Below are positions 33,530 through 41,289 of a stretch of DNA of 41,289 nucleotides, piece by piece. The stretch lies in assembly GCA_028277905.1 (NCBI GenBank), contig JANQFI010000224.1, positions 1 to 41,289 of the forward strand. The letters run 5' to 3'. The stretch is from Chromatiaceae bacterium. Its GTDB lineage: Bacteria; Pseudomonadota; Gammaproteobacteria; Chromatiales; Chromatiaceae. Within the stretch, counting starts at the first letter, position 1, and every line of letters starts with the position of its first letter. A program made the position numbers and the translations under genes. The notes beneath the pieces were generated by a model. That model did not search any database. It was not told the DNA's origin and saw nothing but the letters and a program-made list of their open reading frames with translations.

Positions 33530-34993
33530 ATGCCCGTAGACACCCGAATCCTGCCCCGTCTGCCGAACTTGCTGCTGCCCTTGCTGCTAACGGCATCGAT
33601 CGCGGGCGCGACAACGCGGGCCGCGACACCACCGGACGCCCCGCACCCCCTGGGTCTGCCGGACTTCACGGAGCTGGTGCAGCGCTATGGGCCCGCGGTG
33701 GTCAATATCAGCACCAAGCAGAGCCTGCTCTACGGCCCGCAGGACTTCCGCGACGAGGAGGGGCTCGGCGAGGACAGCCCGCTGTACGATTTCTTCCGTC
33801 GCTTCTTCGGCGAGGAGGGGCCGCTGCCGGACGACGGCGAGAACGGCCGTTCCCTGGGCTCCGGCTTCATCCTGTCGGCGGATGGCTATGTGCTGACCAA
33901 TTCCCATGTCATCGAGGCCGCCGACGAGATCATCGTGCGTACCAGCGACCGCCGCGAATTCGTCGCCAAGGTCATAGGTGCCGACGAGCGCAGCGACATG
34001 GCGCTGCTGAAGGTGGACGGACAGGACCTGCCGGCGGTTCGGATTGGCTCGGCCGCGGACTTGGAGGTGGGCGAGTGGGTGCTGGCCATCGGCTCGCCGT
34101 TCGGCTTCGAGCATTCCGCCACCGCCGGCATCGTCAGCGCCAAGGGGCGTAGCTTACCCACCGAGGACTATGTGCCCTTCATCCAGACCGATGTCGCCAT
34201 CAACCCGGGCAATTCGGGTGGGCCGCTGTTCAACCTCGACGGCGAGGTCATCGGCGTCAACTCTCAGATCTATAGCCGCACCGGGGGTTTCATGGGCCTG
34301 TCGTTCGCCATCCCCATCGACGTGGCCATGGACGTCGTGCAGCAGCTCAAGGAGAAGGGCCGAGTGAGCCGCGGCTGGCTCGGTGTCCTGATCCAGGATG
34401 TGACGCGCGAGCTGGCGGAGACCTTCGCCCTGAGCCGACCGCAGGGCGCGCTCGTGGCGCAGGTGCTCCCGGACAGCCCGGCGGCTGCGGCAGGCTTGCG
34501 TGCCGGTGACATCGTGCTGGCCTTCAACGGTGTGGAGGTCGCGACCTCCAGCAGTCTCCCGCCTCTGGTGGGAGCCGCCCAGGTGGGCAGCGAGGCCACG
34601 CTGACGGTGCTGCGGTATGGCCAGACCATCCAGTTGCTGGTGTTGCTCTCCGAGCTGCCAGAGGACGACGCCATCGTCGTCGCGCCCGGCCAGCTGGAGC
34701 AGGCCGCCGCGGACCGGCTCGGCTTGGTGGTAGAGGATCTCAGCGCCGATGAGCGCGAGCGGCTCGGCATCGGCAACGGCGGCGTCATTGTCGAGAGTGT
34801 GGAGCACGGTCCGGCGCAGCAAGGCGGCATACGCGCCGGTGACATCATCATCAGCTTCGATAACGAGCCCGTGGCGGATACCAAGGGTTTCCGTCAGCTG
34901 CTCGATGCGGTCCAGGCTGGCGACTCGGTGGCCGTACTGGTCCAGCGCGGGGATGGGCGCATGTTCTATCCCATTCGTATTCCCGCTGAGTGA
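33530..34993 (+). CDS. degP: Periplasmic Do-type serine endoprotease (DegP/MucD)
   Basis: This is a sigma-E effector protease and chaperone that degrades misfolded periplasmic proteins. The 487-aa precursor has a signal (LLLPLLLTASIAGATTRAATP). The trypsin domain shows His in VLTNSHVIEAAD, Asp in ERSDMALLKVDG and Ser in INPGNSGGPLFNLDG. Two PDZ domains follow: RGWLGVLIQDVTRELAETFAL with GALVAQVLPDSPAAAAGLRAGDIVLAFNG, and LGLVVEDLSADERERLGIGNGGVIVESVEHGPAQQGGIRAGDIIISFD. An acidic LA-like loop (DEEGLGEDSPLYDFFRRFFGEEG) lies near residue 75. It follows rseC as mucD follows mucC in Pseudomonas. Confidence 0.95.
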   Translation: MPVDTRILPRLPNLLLPLLLTASIAGATTRAATPPDAPHPLGLPDFTELVQRYGPAVVNISTKQSLLYGPQDFRDEEGLGEDSPLYDFFRRFFGEEGPLPDDGENGRSLGSGFILSADGYVLTNSHVIEAADEIIVRTSDRREFVAKVIGADERSDMALLKVDGQDLPAVRIGSAADLEVGEWVLAIGSPFGFEHSATAGIVSAKGRSLPTEDYVPFIQTDVAINPGNSGGPLFNLDGEVIGVNSQIYSRTGGFMGLSFAIPIDVAMDVVQQLKEKGRVSRGWLGVLIQDVTRELAETFALSRPQGALVAQVLPDSPAAAAGLRAGDIVLAFNGVEVATSSSLPPLVGAAQVGSEATLTVLRYGQTIQLLVLLSELPEDDAIVVAPGQLEQAAADRLGLVVEDLSADERERLGIGNGGVIVESVEHGPAQQGGIRAGDIIISFDNEPVADTKGFRQLLDAVQAGDSVAVLVQRGDGRMFYPIRIPAE

Positions 34994-35101
34994 CAGGGGC
35001 GCGCGAGCACGGGTCGGGTCGCCGTGGCAGGCGCCTCCGGGCCGCGGCCGGGCCCATGCACGACAGCGTCGCCGCGCTGATGCGCTTCGTCAGAAATCGC
35101 C

Positions 35102-35118
35102 TTGAGCCCCCGGCTCAA
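35102..35118. terminator. Perfect hairpin downstream of degP
   Basis: ttgagcc (35102-35108) and ggctcaa (35112-35118) form a 7-bp stem with a three-base loop, 109 bases after the degP stop. There is no T-run, so it may be a weak terminator or part of a larger structured element with the inverted repeat at 35125-35227. Confidence 0.35.
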
Positions 35119-35124
35119 CACCTG

Positions 35125-35227
35125 GGTAACCCTTCGGACGCCCTTAGCGATTTGCAGCCAATGCGAACATAACCCTCTGATTTTTGGTTCGCGGGCGCAG
35201 TTTTTGGGAGAGGTCTGAAGGGTTACC
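35125..35227. repeat. Long-range inverted repeat in the degP-lepA gap
   Basis: ggtaacccttc (35125-35135) and gaagggttacc (35217-35227) are perfect 11-base inverted repeats separated by 81 bases. The enclosed DNA is AT-richer than its surroundings and has two T-rich patches (gatttttgg, cagtttttggg). It could be a small element or the lepA leader. Confidence 0.55.
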
Positions 35228-35278
35228 AACACACAGGCTGCGAAGCAGGGCGCCACCCAGCTCAGGATCATCCCCCAG

Positions 35279-37084
35279 ATGCCGGATCAACAGCACATCC
35301 GCAACTTCTCCATCATTGCCCACATCGACCACGGCAAGTCCACCATCGCGGACCGCTTCATCCAGCACTGTGGCAGCCTCACAGACCGCGAGATGTCGGC
35401 GCAGGTGCTGGACTCCATGGATCTCGAGCGGGAGCGTGGCATCACCATCAAGGCGCAGAGCGTGACCCTGGACTATCTGGCCCTGGACGGGCAAGTGTAC
35501 GAGCTGAACTTCATCGACACCCCCGGACACGTGGACTTCTCCTACGAGGTATCCCGGTCGCTTGCCGCTTGCGAGGGGGCGCTCTTGGTCGTGGACGCCG
35601 CCCAAGGCGTCGAGGCGCAGAGCGTGGCCAATTGCTACACCGCCATCGACCTCGGGCTGGAGGTGCTGCCGGTGCTGAACAAGATCGACCTGCCGTCGGC
35701 AGAGCCCGAGCGGGTGATCCGCGAGATCGAAGAGATCATCGGCCTGGAGGCGCGGAACGCGCTGCGAGTGAGCGCCAAGACCGGCGCGGGTATCCCGGAT
35801 CTGCTGGAGATGCTGGTGCATCGCATCCCGCCGCCGGCCGGCGATGCGCACGCGCCCCTGCGGGCATTGATCGTCGACTCCTGGTTCGATGCCTACGTGG
35901 GCGTGGTCTCCCTGATCCGCGTGGTGCACGGCAGGCTCAACAAGCGCGACAAGATCAAGGTCATGTCCTCCGGACGCGTCTACCAGGCGGACAGCATCGG
36001 GGTGTTCACGCCCAAGAAGACCGAGCGTGCGGTGCTCGGCGTCGGCGAGGTGGGCTTTCTCATCGCCGGCATCAAGGAGATCGATGGTGCCCCGGTGGGC
36101 GACACCGTGACCAGCGCCGAGCGTCCCGCCACCGAGCGTCTGCCGGGCTTCCGCCAGATCCAGCCACGGGTGTTCGCGGGGCTCTATCCGGTGTCCTCCG
36201 ACGACTACGAGGATCTCAGAGACGCCCTCGGCAAGATCCGGCTCAACGACTCATCGCTGTTCTACGAGCCCGAGACCTCACAGGCGCTGGGCTTCGGCTT
36301 CCGCTGTGGCTTCCTCGGGATGCTGCACATGGAGATCCTGCAGGAGCGCCTGGAGCGCGAGTACGACCTCGACCTGATCACCACGGCGCCGACCGTGGTC
36401 TACGAGGTGCTCAAGACCGATGGCGAGACCGTCCGCGTCGACAACCCGGCCAAGCTGCCGGATACCGGCGGTATCCGTGAGACCCGCGAGCCCATCATCG
36501 AGGCCCACATCCTGGTGCCGCAGGACTACCTCGGCGGCGTCATGAATCTCTGCATCGAGAAGCGGGGCGTGCAGAAGCAGCTCCAGTATCTGGGCGGACA
36601 GGTGCAGGCCGCCTACGAGCTGCCGCTGAGCGAGGTGGTGCTGGACTTCTTCGACCGCCTCAAGTCGGTGAGCCGCGGCTATGCATCCTTCGAATACGAG
36701 CTGAAGCGCTTTCAGGCGGCGGACCTCGTCAAGCTGGATGTGCTCATCAACGGCGAGCGGGTGGATGCCCTGTCGCTGATCGTCCACCGCAGCAGCGCCC
36801 AGTCCCGCGGCCGTGACCTCACCGAGCGGATGAAGGAGCTGATCCCGCGGCAGATGTACGAGGTCGCCATCCAGGCCGCCATCGGCAGCAAGATTATCGC
36901 CCGCACCACGGTGAAGGCCCTGCGCAAGAACGTCACCGCCAAGTGCTACGGCGGCGACGTCACCCGCAAGCGTAAGCTGCTGGAGAAGCAGAAGGCCGGC
37001 AAGAAGCGCATGAAGCAGGTGGGGCGGGTGGAGATACCGCAGGAGGCCTTCCTTGCGGTGTTGCAGGCCGGCAAGGATAATTAG
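35279..37084 (+). CDS. lepA: Elongation factor 4 (LepA), ribosome-associated GTPase
   Basis: LepA acts on ribosomes, with roles in translation initiation and back-translocation. The 601 aa are the standard length. G1 is [15 protein letters not shown], the switch regions are [16 protein letters not shown] and [16 protein letters not shown], and G4 is [12 protein letters not shown]. The LepA-specific C-terminal domain ends in [35 protein letters not shown]. The ATG at 35279 gives [21 protein letters not shown], as expected. It heads the lepA-lepB-rnc-era group and is separated from degP by 285 bases with inverted repeats. Confidence 0.98.
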   Translation: MPDQQHIRNFSIIAHIDHGKSTIADRFIQHCGSLTDREMSAQVLDSMDLERERGITIKAQSVTLDYLALDGQVYELNFIDTPGHVDFSYEVSRSLAACEGALLVVDAAQGVEAQSVANCYTAIDLGLEVLPVLNKIDLPSAEPERVIREIEEIIGLEARNALRVSAKTGAGIPDLLEMLVHRIPPPAGDAHAPLRALIVDSWFDAYVGVVSLIRVVHGRLNKRDKIKVMSSGRVYQADSIGVFTPKKTERAVLGVGEVGFLIAGIKEIDGAPVGDTVTSAERPATERLPGFRQIQPRVFAGLYPVSSDDYEDLRDALGKIRLNDSSLFYEPETSQALGFGFRCGFLGMLHMEILQERLEREYDLDLITTAPTVVYEVLKTDGETVRVDNPAKLPDTGGIRETREPIIEAHILVPQDYLGGVMNLCIEKRGVQKQLQYLGGQVQAAYELPLSEVVLDFFDRLKSVSRGYASFEYELKRFQAADLVKLDVLINGERVDALSLIVHRSSAQSRGRDLTERMKELIPRQMYEVAIQAAIGSKIIARTTVKALRKNVTAKCYGGDVTRKRKLLEKQKAGKKRMKQVGRVEIPQEAFLAVLQAGKDN

Positions 37085-37265
37085 GTGTTTTGCAGCCGTA
37101 GGCGCGGCGTTCCCGCCACGATCCTCGCGGAGATGCCAGACCAGCCACAAGAACCGACACAGACGCACGCAAGGCTCGATCCCAGCACCCTTCCTCGGCG
37201 CCCGGCCCCTGCATCGCCGATGGGCGCGACATGAGCAGTCTCGCCGCAAGGCCTCCCGAACCGCT

Positions 37266-38150
37266 ATGAGCTTCGATTTCCCAACCTTTCTCGTGGCCGC
37301 AACGGCGCTGACCGGCGGCATTTGGCTCGTGGATGCGCTGGCCTTTGCGCCACGCCGTCGCCGTCTCGCGGCACAGGCCACCTCCGCCGCCGGAGGTGGA
37401 GCCGCGGCGGGCGAGGGTGCCGCGCTCGGGGCCTCAGCCCCGGCCGTCGGCTACCGTGAGCCGGTACTGGTGGAGTATGCGCGCTCCTTCTTCCCGGTGA
37501 TCCTGGCGGTGCTGCTACTGCGCTCCTTTCTCGTTGAGCCTTTCCGCATCCCATCCGGGTCCATGATGCCCACGCTGCTAGTGGGTGATTTCATCCTGGT
37601 GAACAAGTTTGCCTATGGCCTCCGCTGGCCGGTATTGAACACCAGGTTTCTGGAGCTGGGTGAGCCCGAACGGGGGGACGTGGTGGTATTCCGCTTCCCA
37701 CAGGACGAAGCCGTCGACTACATCAAGCGGGTCGTGGGCGTCCCCGGCGATCAGATCTACTACCGCAACAAGACCCTCTATGTGAACGGCGAGCCGGCCG
37801 CGCGCCTGCCGCTGCCGCCCTATGTCGGCGAGGGCGCCGGTGCCGGCCACACGGGCGCGCAACGCGCACTGGAAGACCTCGAAGGCGTCGACCACGAGAT
37901 CCTGTTCAACCCGCGCGCGCGCGATCTACCCCCAGGTTGCACCGTGCTTGCGAACGGTCCGGTGACGGTGCCGGAGAACGCCTATTTCGTCATGGGCGAC
38001 AACCGCGACAACAGCAACGATAGTCGCTGCTGGGGCTTCGTGCCTGAGGGCAACCTGGTGGGTAAGGCCTTCGCCATTTGGATGCACTGGGATGGCCGAC
38101 GCGACGGCTTCCCCGTCGGCTTCGGCCGGATCGGCGACCTGATCCACTGA
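37266..38150 (+). CDS. lepB: Signal peptidase I
   Basis: LepB removes signal peptides from exported proteins at the outer face of the inner membrane. From the ATG at 37266 the product is 294 aa, with an N-terminal helix (FLVAATALTGGIWLVDALAF), an Ala/Gly-rich linker, and a second helix (FFPVILAVLLLRSFLV). The catalytic Ser lies in PFRIPSGSMMPTLLVGD and the general-base Lys in AVDYIKRVVGVPGDQI. Box E is MGDNRDNSNDSR. The track ORF start at 37053 is upstream shadow. It follows lepA after 181 bases. Confidence 0.97.
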   Translation: MSFDFPTFLVAATALTGGIWLVDALAFAPRRRRLAAQATSAAGGGAAAGEGAALGASAPAVGYREPVLVEYARSFFPVILAVLLLRSFLVEPFRIPSGSMMPTLLVGDFILVNKFAYGLRWPVLNTRFLELGEPERGDVVVFRFPQDEAVDYIKRVVGVPGDQIYYRNKTLYVNGEPAARLPLPPYVGEGAGAGHTGAQRALEDLEGVDHEILFNPRARDLPPGCTVLANGPVTVPENAYFVMGDNRDNSNDSRCWGFVPEGNLVGKAFAIWMHWDGRRDGFPVGFGRIGDLIH

Positions 38151-38190
38151 GCCAGGGCAGGGTTAAGGCCGACGGCAATCGCGGGTCGAG

Positions 38191-38595
38191 ATGCACGCTT
38201 CCCGCATGCAGGGGTACGCCCGAGGCCCCGGCCACCGCCAGCGCGGCCTGAGCTTTGCTGGCGCAATGCTCGGGCTGGTGCTGGTGGCGTTCTTCGGCAC
38301 CCTAGCCCTGAGCATGGTCCCCGCCTACACCGGCTTCTGGCAGGTACGCTCCATCATGGACGGACTGCAGGCGCGTCCCGACGTGATCGCCAAGGGACCG
38401 CGGGGTATCATGGCCAGCCTCAACACACAGCTGAGCGTCAACGGGATTCGCGATCCTCGCAACAAGGACTTCGCACTCAGCCGCGAGCAGGGCGGGTACC
38501 GGCTGCTGTTGGACTACGAGGTGCGGAAGCACCTCTTCTTCAACGTCGGCGTGGTGATGGCATTCCAGCACGAGGTGCTGCTGCGCACGCCATGA
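38191..38595 (+). CDS. DUF4845 family membrane protein
   Basis: The 134-aa product has a short basic N-terminus, one membrane helix (GLSFAGAMLGLVLVAFFGTLALSMVPAYTG) and a soluble domain of about 85 residues (VRSIMDGLQARPDVIAKGPRGIMASLNTQLSVNGIRD ... LLLDYEVRKHLFFNVGVVMAFQHEV). DUF4845 genes stand between lepB and rnc in many beta- and gammaproteobacteria; the function is unknown, and the fold looks pilin-like at the N-terminus. The start may be 38191 or 38206. The stop overlaps the rnc start (ATGA), so the genes are translationally coupled. Confidence 0.88.
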   Translation: MHASRMQGYARGPGHRQRGLSFAGAMLGLVLVAFFGTLALSMVPAYTGFWQVRSIMDGLQARPDVIAKGPRGIMASLNTQLSVNGIRDPRNKDFALSREQGGYRLLLDYEVRKHLFFNVGVVMAFQHEVLLRTP

Positions 38596-39293
38596 GCGCG
38601 GACCCGCGGGTGCTCGTGCAAGCCCTGCTCGGCCAGGGTGGCCGGTTGCGACCGGAGCTGCTGGAACGGGCGCTGACCCACCGCAGCGCCGGCCGCAACA
38701 ACAACGAGCGGCTGGAGTTCCTGGGTGACGCCGCTCTCGGCCTGGTGATGGCCGAGGCGCTCTGCGCGCGCTTCCCGGATGCCGACGAGGGCGAGCTGAG
38801 CCGCCGCCGGGCGGCCTTGGTCAACAAGGATAGCCTGGCCGAGGCTGCTCGTATGCTGCACCTGGGTGACTACCTGCGCCTGGGTGCCGGCGAGCTGCGC
38901 ACCGGTGGCCAAGGGCGGGACTCGATCCTCGCCGACGCCATGGAGGCCATCATCGGTGTCGTGTATGTCGATCTGGGCCTCGACGCCGCGCGCGCCATGG
39001 TGCTGCGAATCTTCGCCGGTGCACTGGAGCAGGTCGCCTCGCGCGACGCCCTCAAGGATCCGAAGACGCGGCTGCAAGAGTGGCTGCAGGCGCGCCGCCG
39101 GCCCTTGCCGGAATACAGCGTGCTCGAGGTCTCTGGGGCGGCCCACGACCAGCACTTCGAGGTCCTCTGCCAGCTCCCGGACGACGCCGCCGAGACCCGC
39201 GGGCAAGGCGGCAGCCGGCGCCGAGCCGAGCAGCATGCCGCGGCGCGGATGCTGGCGGCGCTGACGGAGCAGGCGGGCGCCGGCGAGACCTGA
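38592..39293 (+). CDS. rnc: Ribonuclease III
   Basis: RNase III cuts double-stranded RNA, processing rRNA and regulating messages. The 233-aa protein has the signature NNERLEFLGDAALGLVMAEAL with the metal-binding acidic residues, the second acidic site DSILADAMEAIIGVVYVDLGL, and a C-terminal dsRNA-binding domain (DPKTRLQEWLQARRRPLPEYSVLEVSGAAHDQHFEVLCQL ... RAEQHAAARMLAAL). It overlaps both neighbours, DUF4845 by ATGA and era by TGATG. Confidence 0.97.
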   Translation: MSADPRVLVQALLGQGGRLRPELLERALTHRSAGRNNNERLEFLGDAALGLVMAEALCARFPDADEGELSRRRAALVNKDSLAEAARMLHLGDYLRLGAGELRTGGQGRDSILADAMEAIIGVVYVDLGLDAARAMVLRIFAGALEQVASRDALKDPKTRLQEWLQARRRPLPEYSVLEVSGAAHDQHFEVLCQLPDDAAETRGQGGSRRRAEQHAAARMLAALTEQAGAGET

Positions 39294-40189
39294 TGCGGGC
39301 GATGGCCGAGCGGACCGGCACAGTGGCCATCGTCGGCCGCCCGAACGTCGGCAAGTCGACACTGCTGAACCGGTTGCTGGGCCAGAAGCTGGTGATCACC
39401 TCGCACAAGGCGCAGACCACGCGGCACGCCATCCTCGGCGTCAAGAGCCGGCCGGACGGTCAGATCCTGTACCTGGATACCCCGGGCCTGCACCGGCGCG
39501 GGGACAACGCCCTGAACCGCATGCTGAACCGCACCGCCCGCACAGCGCTCGCCGACGTGGATCTGATCCTGCTGGTGCTGGAAGCGCCGCGCTTCACGGA
39601 CGAGGACCAGCTGGCGCTGGAGGCCGCCGCCACGGCCGGTCCCCCGGTGCTGGCTGCCGTCAACAAGGTCGACCGGCTCAAGGACAAGACGGCCTTGCTG
39701 CCTTACCTGGAAATGCTCGCACAGCGCCACGGCTTTGTGGACATCGTGCCGCTGTCAGCGCGCACCGGGGACCAGGTGCAGCTGTTGGAGGACCGGCTGC
39801 TGGCGCGGCTGCCGGCGGGGGAGCGGATGTTCCCGGACGACCAGCTTTCGGACCGCTCCGAGCGCTTCTTCGCCGCCGAGCTGCTGCGCGAGCAGCTCAC
39901 GCGCCGCTACGCGCAGGAGTTGCCTTATGCCGTCACCGTGGAGATCGAGCGCTTCGTGGACCAAGGCGGGCATTACCTGATCCACGCGCTGATCTGGGTG
40001 GAGCGCGAGAGCCAGAAGGCCATCGTCATCGGCCGCGGCGGCGAGGCGCTGAAGGCCACCGCCACCGAAGCGCGCCGGCAGATGCAGCGCATGTTCGGCC
40101 GGCCGGTGCACCTGGAGGTCTGGGTCAAGGTGAAGCAGAGCTGGCGCAGCGACGACGCGGCGGTGGTGCGTCTCGGTTACGGCGACTAG
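39293..40189 (+). CDS. era: GTPase Era
   Basis: Era is an essential GTPase that assists maturation of the 16S rRNA 3' end and 30S assembly. G1 is IVGRPNVGKSTLLNRLLGQ, the switch region is SHKAQTTRHAILG, G3 is YLDTPGLH and G4 is AAVNKVDRL. The KH domain follows (AIVIGRGGEALKATATEARRQMQRMFGRPVHLEVWVKVKQSW). The ATG at 39293 overlaps the rnc stop (TGATG); the ATG at 39302 is the alternative. The length is 298 aa, as in E. coli. recO follows only after a 235-base repeat tract, whereas era and recO are usually adjacent. Confidence 0.97.
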   Translation: MRAMAERTGTVAIVGRPNVGKSTLLNRLLGQKLVITSHKAQTTRHAILGVKSRPDGQILYLDTPGLHRRGDNALNRMLNRTARTALADVDLILLVLEAPRFTDEDQLALEAAATAGPPVLAAVNKVDRLKDKTALLPYLEMLAQRHGFVDIVPLSARTGDQVQLLEDRLLARLPAGERMFPDDQLSDRSERFFAAELLREQLTRRYAQELPYAVTVEIERFVDQGGHYLIHALIWVERESQKAIVIGRGGEALKATATEARRQMQRMFGRPVHLEVWVKVKQSWRSDDAAVVRLGYGD

Positions 40190-40227
40190 CGATCGCCCGG
40201 TTGCAAGCCTAGGCCACCATAGCCAAG

Positions 40228-40410
40228 CCGGTCTCGAAATCGGGGTCCTCATCGACCTCGAGACCCCGATAGAAACAGGTACCGAGACCAGGGTCGAGAA
40301 CCTCCGCGACCGCGCCTGCGCTGCCTCGGGATGGTCCAGTTGACCCTGGCCTCGATAGCGATCCCGACTGCGGACCCGATCCCGATCCCGATCCCGAATC
40401 CGATTTCGAG
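40228..40410. repeat. GAT/ATC 6-bp-period tract 5 with inverted ends, between era and recO
   Basis: CTCGAAATCGG (40233-40243) and CCGATTTCGAG (40400-40410) form perfect 11-base inverted ends. Near the left end atcggggtc (40239-40247) and gaccccgat (40262-40270) make a perfect hairpin. The right part is a pure GATCCC array (about four units, 40376-40396). It is non-coding and splits the usual era-recO pair. Confidence 0.75.
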
Positions 40411-40424
40411 GGCTGCGCGCTGCG

Positions 40425-41168
40425 ATGACCCGAGATCAGCTGCAACCGGCCTATGTGCTGCATCGCCGGGACTACGGTGACACCAGTTTGCTGCTGGAGG
40501 TCTTCACCGCCGCCGGGGGTCGGCTGCCGCTGGTGGGCAAGGGCGCGCGACGAGCGCGGCGCCCCGGCAGCAGCCAGGCGGCGCTGCTGCAGCCCTTCGT
40601 GCCGCTGCTCATCGCTTGGCGCGGACGTGGCGAGGTGCGGACCCTGACCCGCGCGGAGCCCGCCGGGCGGCCACTGGTGCTGGCCGGCGATGCCCTCTAT
40701 TGTGGCTTCTATGTCAACGAGCTGCTGCTGCGGCTGCTGGGCCGCCAGGATGCCGATCAGGTGATATTCGCCGCCTATCAGAGCGTGCTCCAGGCGCTCG
40801 TGGACGGCGACCTGGACCGAGGCCTGCGGCGCTTCGAGCTGGCCTTGATCGGGCAGCTTGGCTATCGGCCGCCACTGGACCGGGACGCCGATACCGGCGA
40901 GCCCGTGCGCGCGGATCTGCGCTATGTTTACCACGCGGAGCACGGGCCGCGCTGCGCCGCGACGGCGGAGGCGGCGGTGACCATCAGCGGCGGCACGCTC
41001 TTGGCGCTGCACGCGGGCACAGCGCTCGCGCCGGTGCAGGCGCGCGAGGCGCGCGACCTGATGCGCCGGCTGTTGGCGCCCCACCTGGGCGGGCGCCCGC
41101 TCCGCAGCCGGGCGCTATTCACCGCCCGCCGCCGGGCGGAGGTCGCGCACGGGGAGGACAGCGCCTAA
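40425..41168 (+). CDS. recO: DNA repair protein RecO
   Basis: RecO works with RecF and RecR to load RecA on SSB-coated gaps. The 247-aa protein starts with the OB-fold segment QPAYVLHRRDYGDTSLLLEVFTAAGGRLPLVGKGARR, followed by ALLQPFVPLLIAWRGRGEVRTLTRAE and the helical domain AGDALYCGFYVNELLLRLLGRQDA and RRFELALIGQLGYRPPLDRD. The ATG at 40425 fits the family N-terminus. It is isolated from era by tract 5. Its stop TAA coincides with the target triplet that begins element B copy 2. Confidence 0.95.
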   Translation: MTRDQLQPAYVLHRRDYGDTSLLLEVFTAAGGRLPLVGKGARRARRPGSSQAALLQPFVPLLIAWRGRGEVRTLTRAEPAGRPLVLAGDALYCGFYVNELLLRLLGRQDADQVIFAAYQSVLQALVDGDLDRGLRRFELALIGQLGYRPPLDRDADTGEPVRADLRYVYHAEHGPRCAATAEAAVTISGGTLLALHAGTALAPVQAREARDLMRRLLAPHLGGRPLRSRALFTARRRAEVAHGEDSA

Positions 41169-41289
41169 GGCGATTTCTGTCAACAAACATACCGCCTGGC
41201 TTGTCTTCTCGCCCGCCTTCTTTGTCGCGGCAACGCGCGCATAGAACGACTATGCACGCGCTGCCGCTTCGCGAAGGCGGACGAGAATC
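41166..41289. mobile_element. Palindromic repeat element B, copy 2 (cut by window end)
   Basis: Starting with TAA then GGCGATTTCTGTCAACAAAC, this copy matches copy 1 for the first 50 bases with few changes (ATACCG for AGACCG, CTTCTC for CTTTTC). Its inner arms gcggcaacgcgcgcatag and ctatgcacgcgctgccgc pair with each other, although their bases differ from those of copy 1. The right end is beyond the window. The TAA is also the stop codon of recO. Confidence 0.8.

Overview
The window is about 41 kb of GC-rich chromosomal DNA whose gene content and order point to a gammaproteobacterium. The diagnostic blocks are petABC-sspA-sspB, nadB divergent from rpoE-rseA-rseB-rseC-degP, lepA-lepB-(DUF4845)-rnc-era-recO, and glnE-ilvE. 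A Chromatiales (purple-sulphur-type) host is my best guess, from base composition, protein style and the many short intergenic repeats, but this is inference. I see no phage, integrase, transposase, rRNA, tRNA or CRISPR array.

Layout. 1-2195: end of a TPR/VWA (BatB/C-type) gene, then batD. 2226-4435: a DegS/AlgW-like periplasmic protease, divergent from a Nif3-family gene. 4772-8826: the cytochrome bc1 operon petABC, then sspA and sspB. 8975-12366: a minus-strand trio (lipoprotein, AI-2E-family permease, DUF3301 protein), divergent from a TraB-family membrane protein. 12367-13663: an accessory pocket with repeat elements, a decapitated YqiA-type esterase and a small unknown gene. 13664-19032: mutarotase, glnE, ilvE and a CHCC zinc-finger gene. 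19119-25739: a probably frameshifted antitoxin, then a minus-strand Cu/Ag efflux set (cusA, cusB, a small Cys/His-rich exported protein) and a Uma2-type nuclease gene. 25740-28331: a repeat cluster, a YfcA-like permease, a HAD phosphatase and a coiled-coil membrane protein. 28396-41168: nadB, then the sigma-E operon, degP, lepA, lepB, DUF4845, rnc, era and recO.

How the genes work together. The window carries most of an envelope-stress circuit: the site-1-type protease, SspB (the ClpXP adaptor that in E. coli helps destroy the RseA fragment), RpoE, RseA, RseB, RseC and the effector DegP. Site-2 protease RseP is not here. A plausible sigma-E-type promoter precedes rpoE.

The least ordinary content is non-coding. 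Family A has three copies bounded by CTAG-like tetranucleotides. Family B has two copies (one cut by the window end); it is a palindromic element with 26-bp inverted ends and TAA target triplets. There are also six intergenic tracts with a 6-bp GAT/ATC period. One family A copy and one family B copy sit so that the target sequence is itself the stop codon of the adjacent gene (the YfcA-like gene and recO). The hairpin of family B keeps its pairing between copies while the bases change. These look like non-autonomous mobile elements (MITE/REP-like) and are the best candidates for something undescribed.
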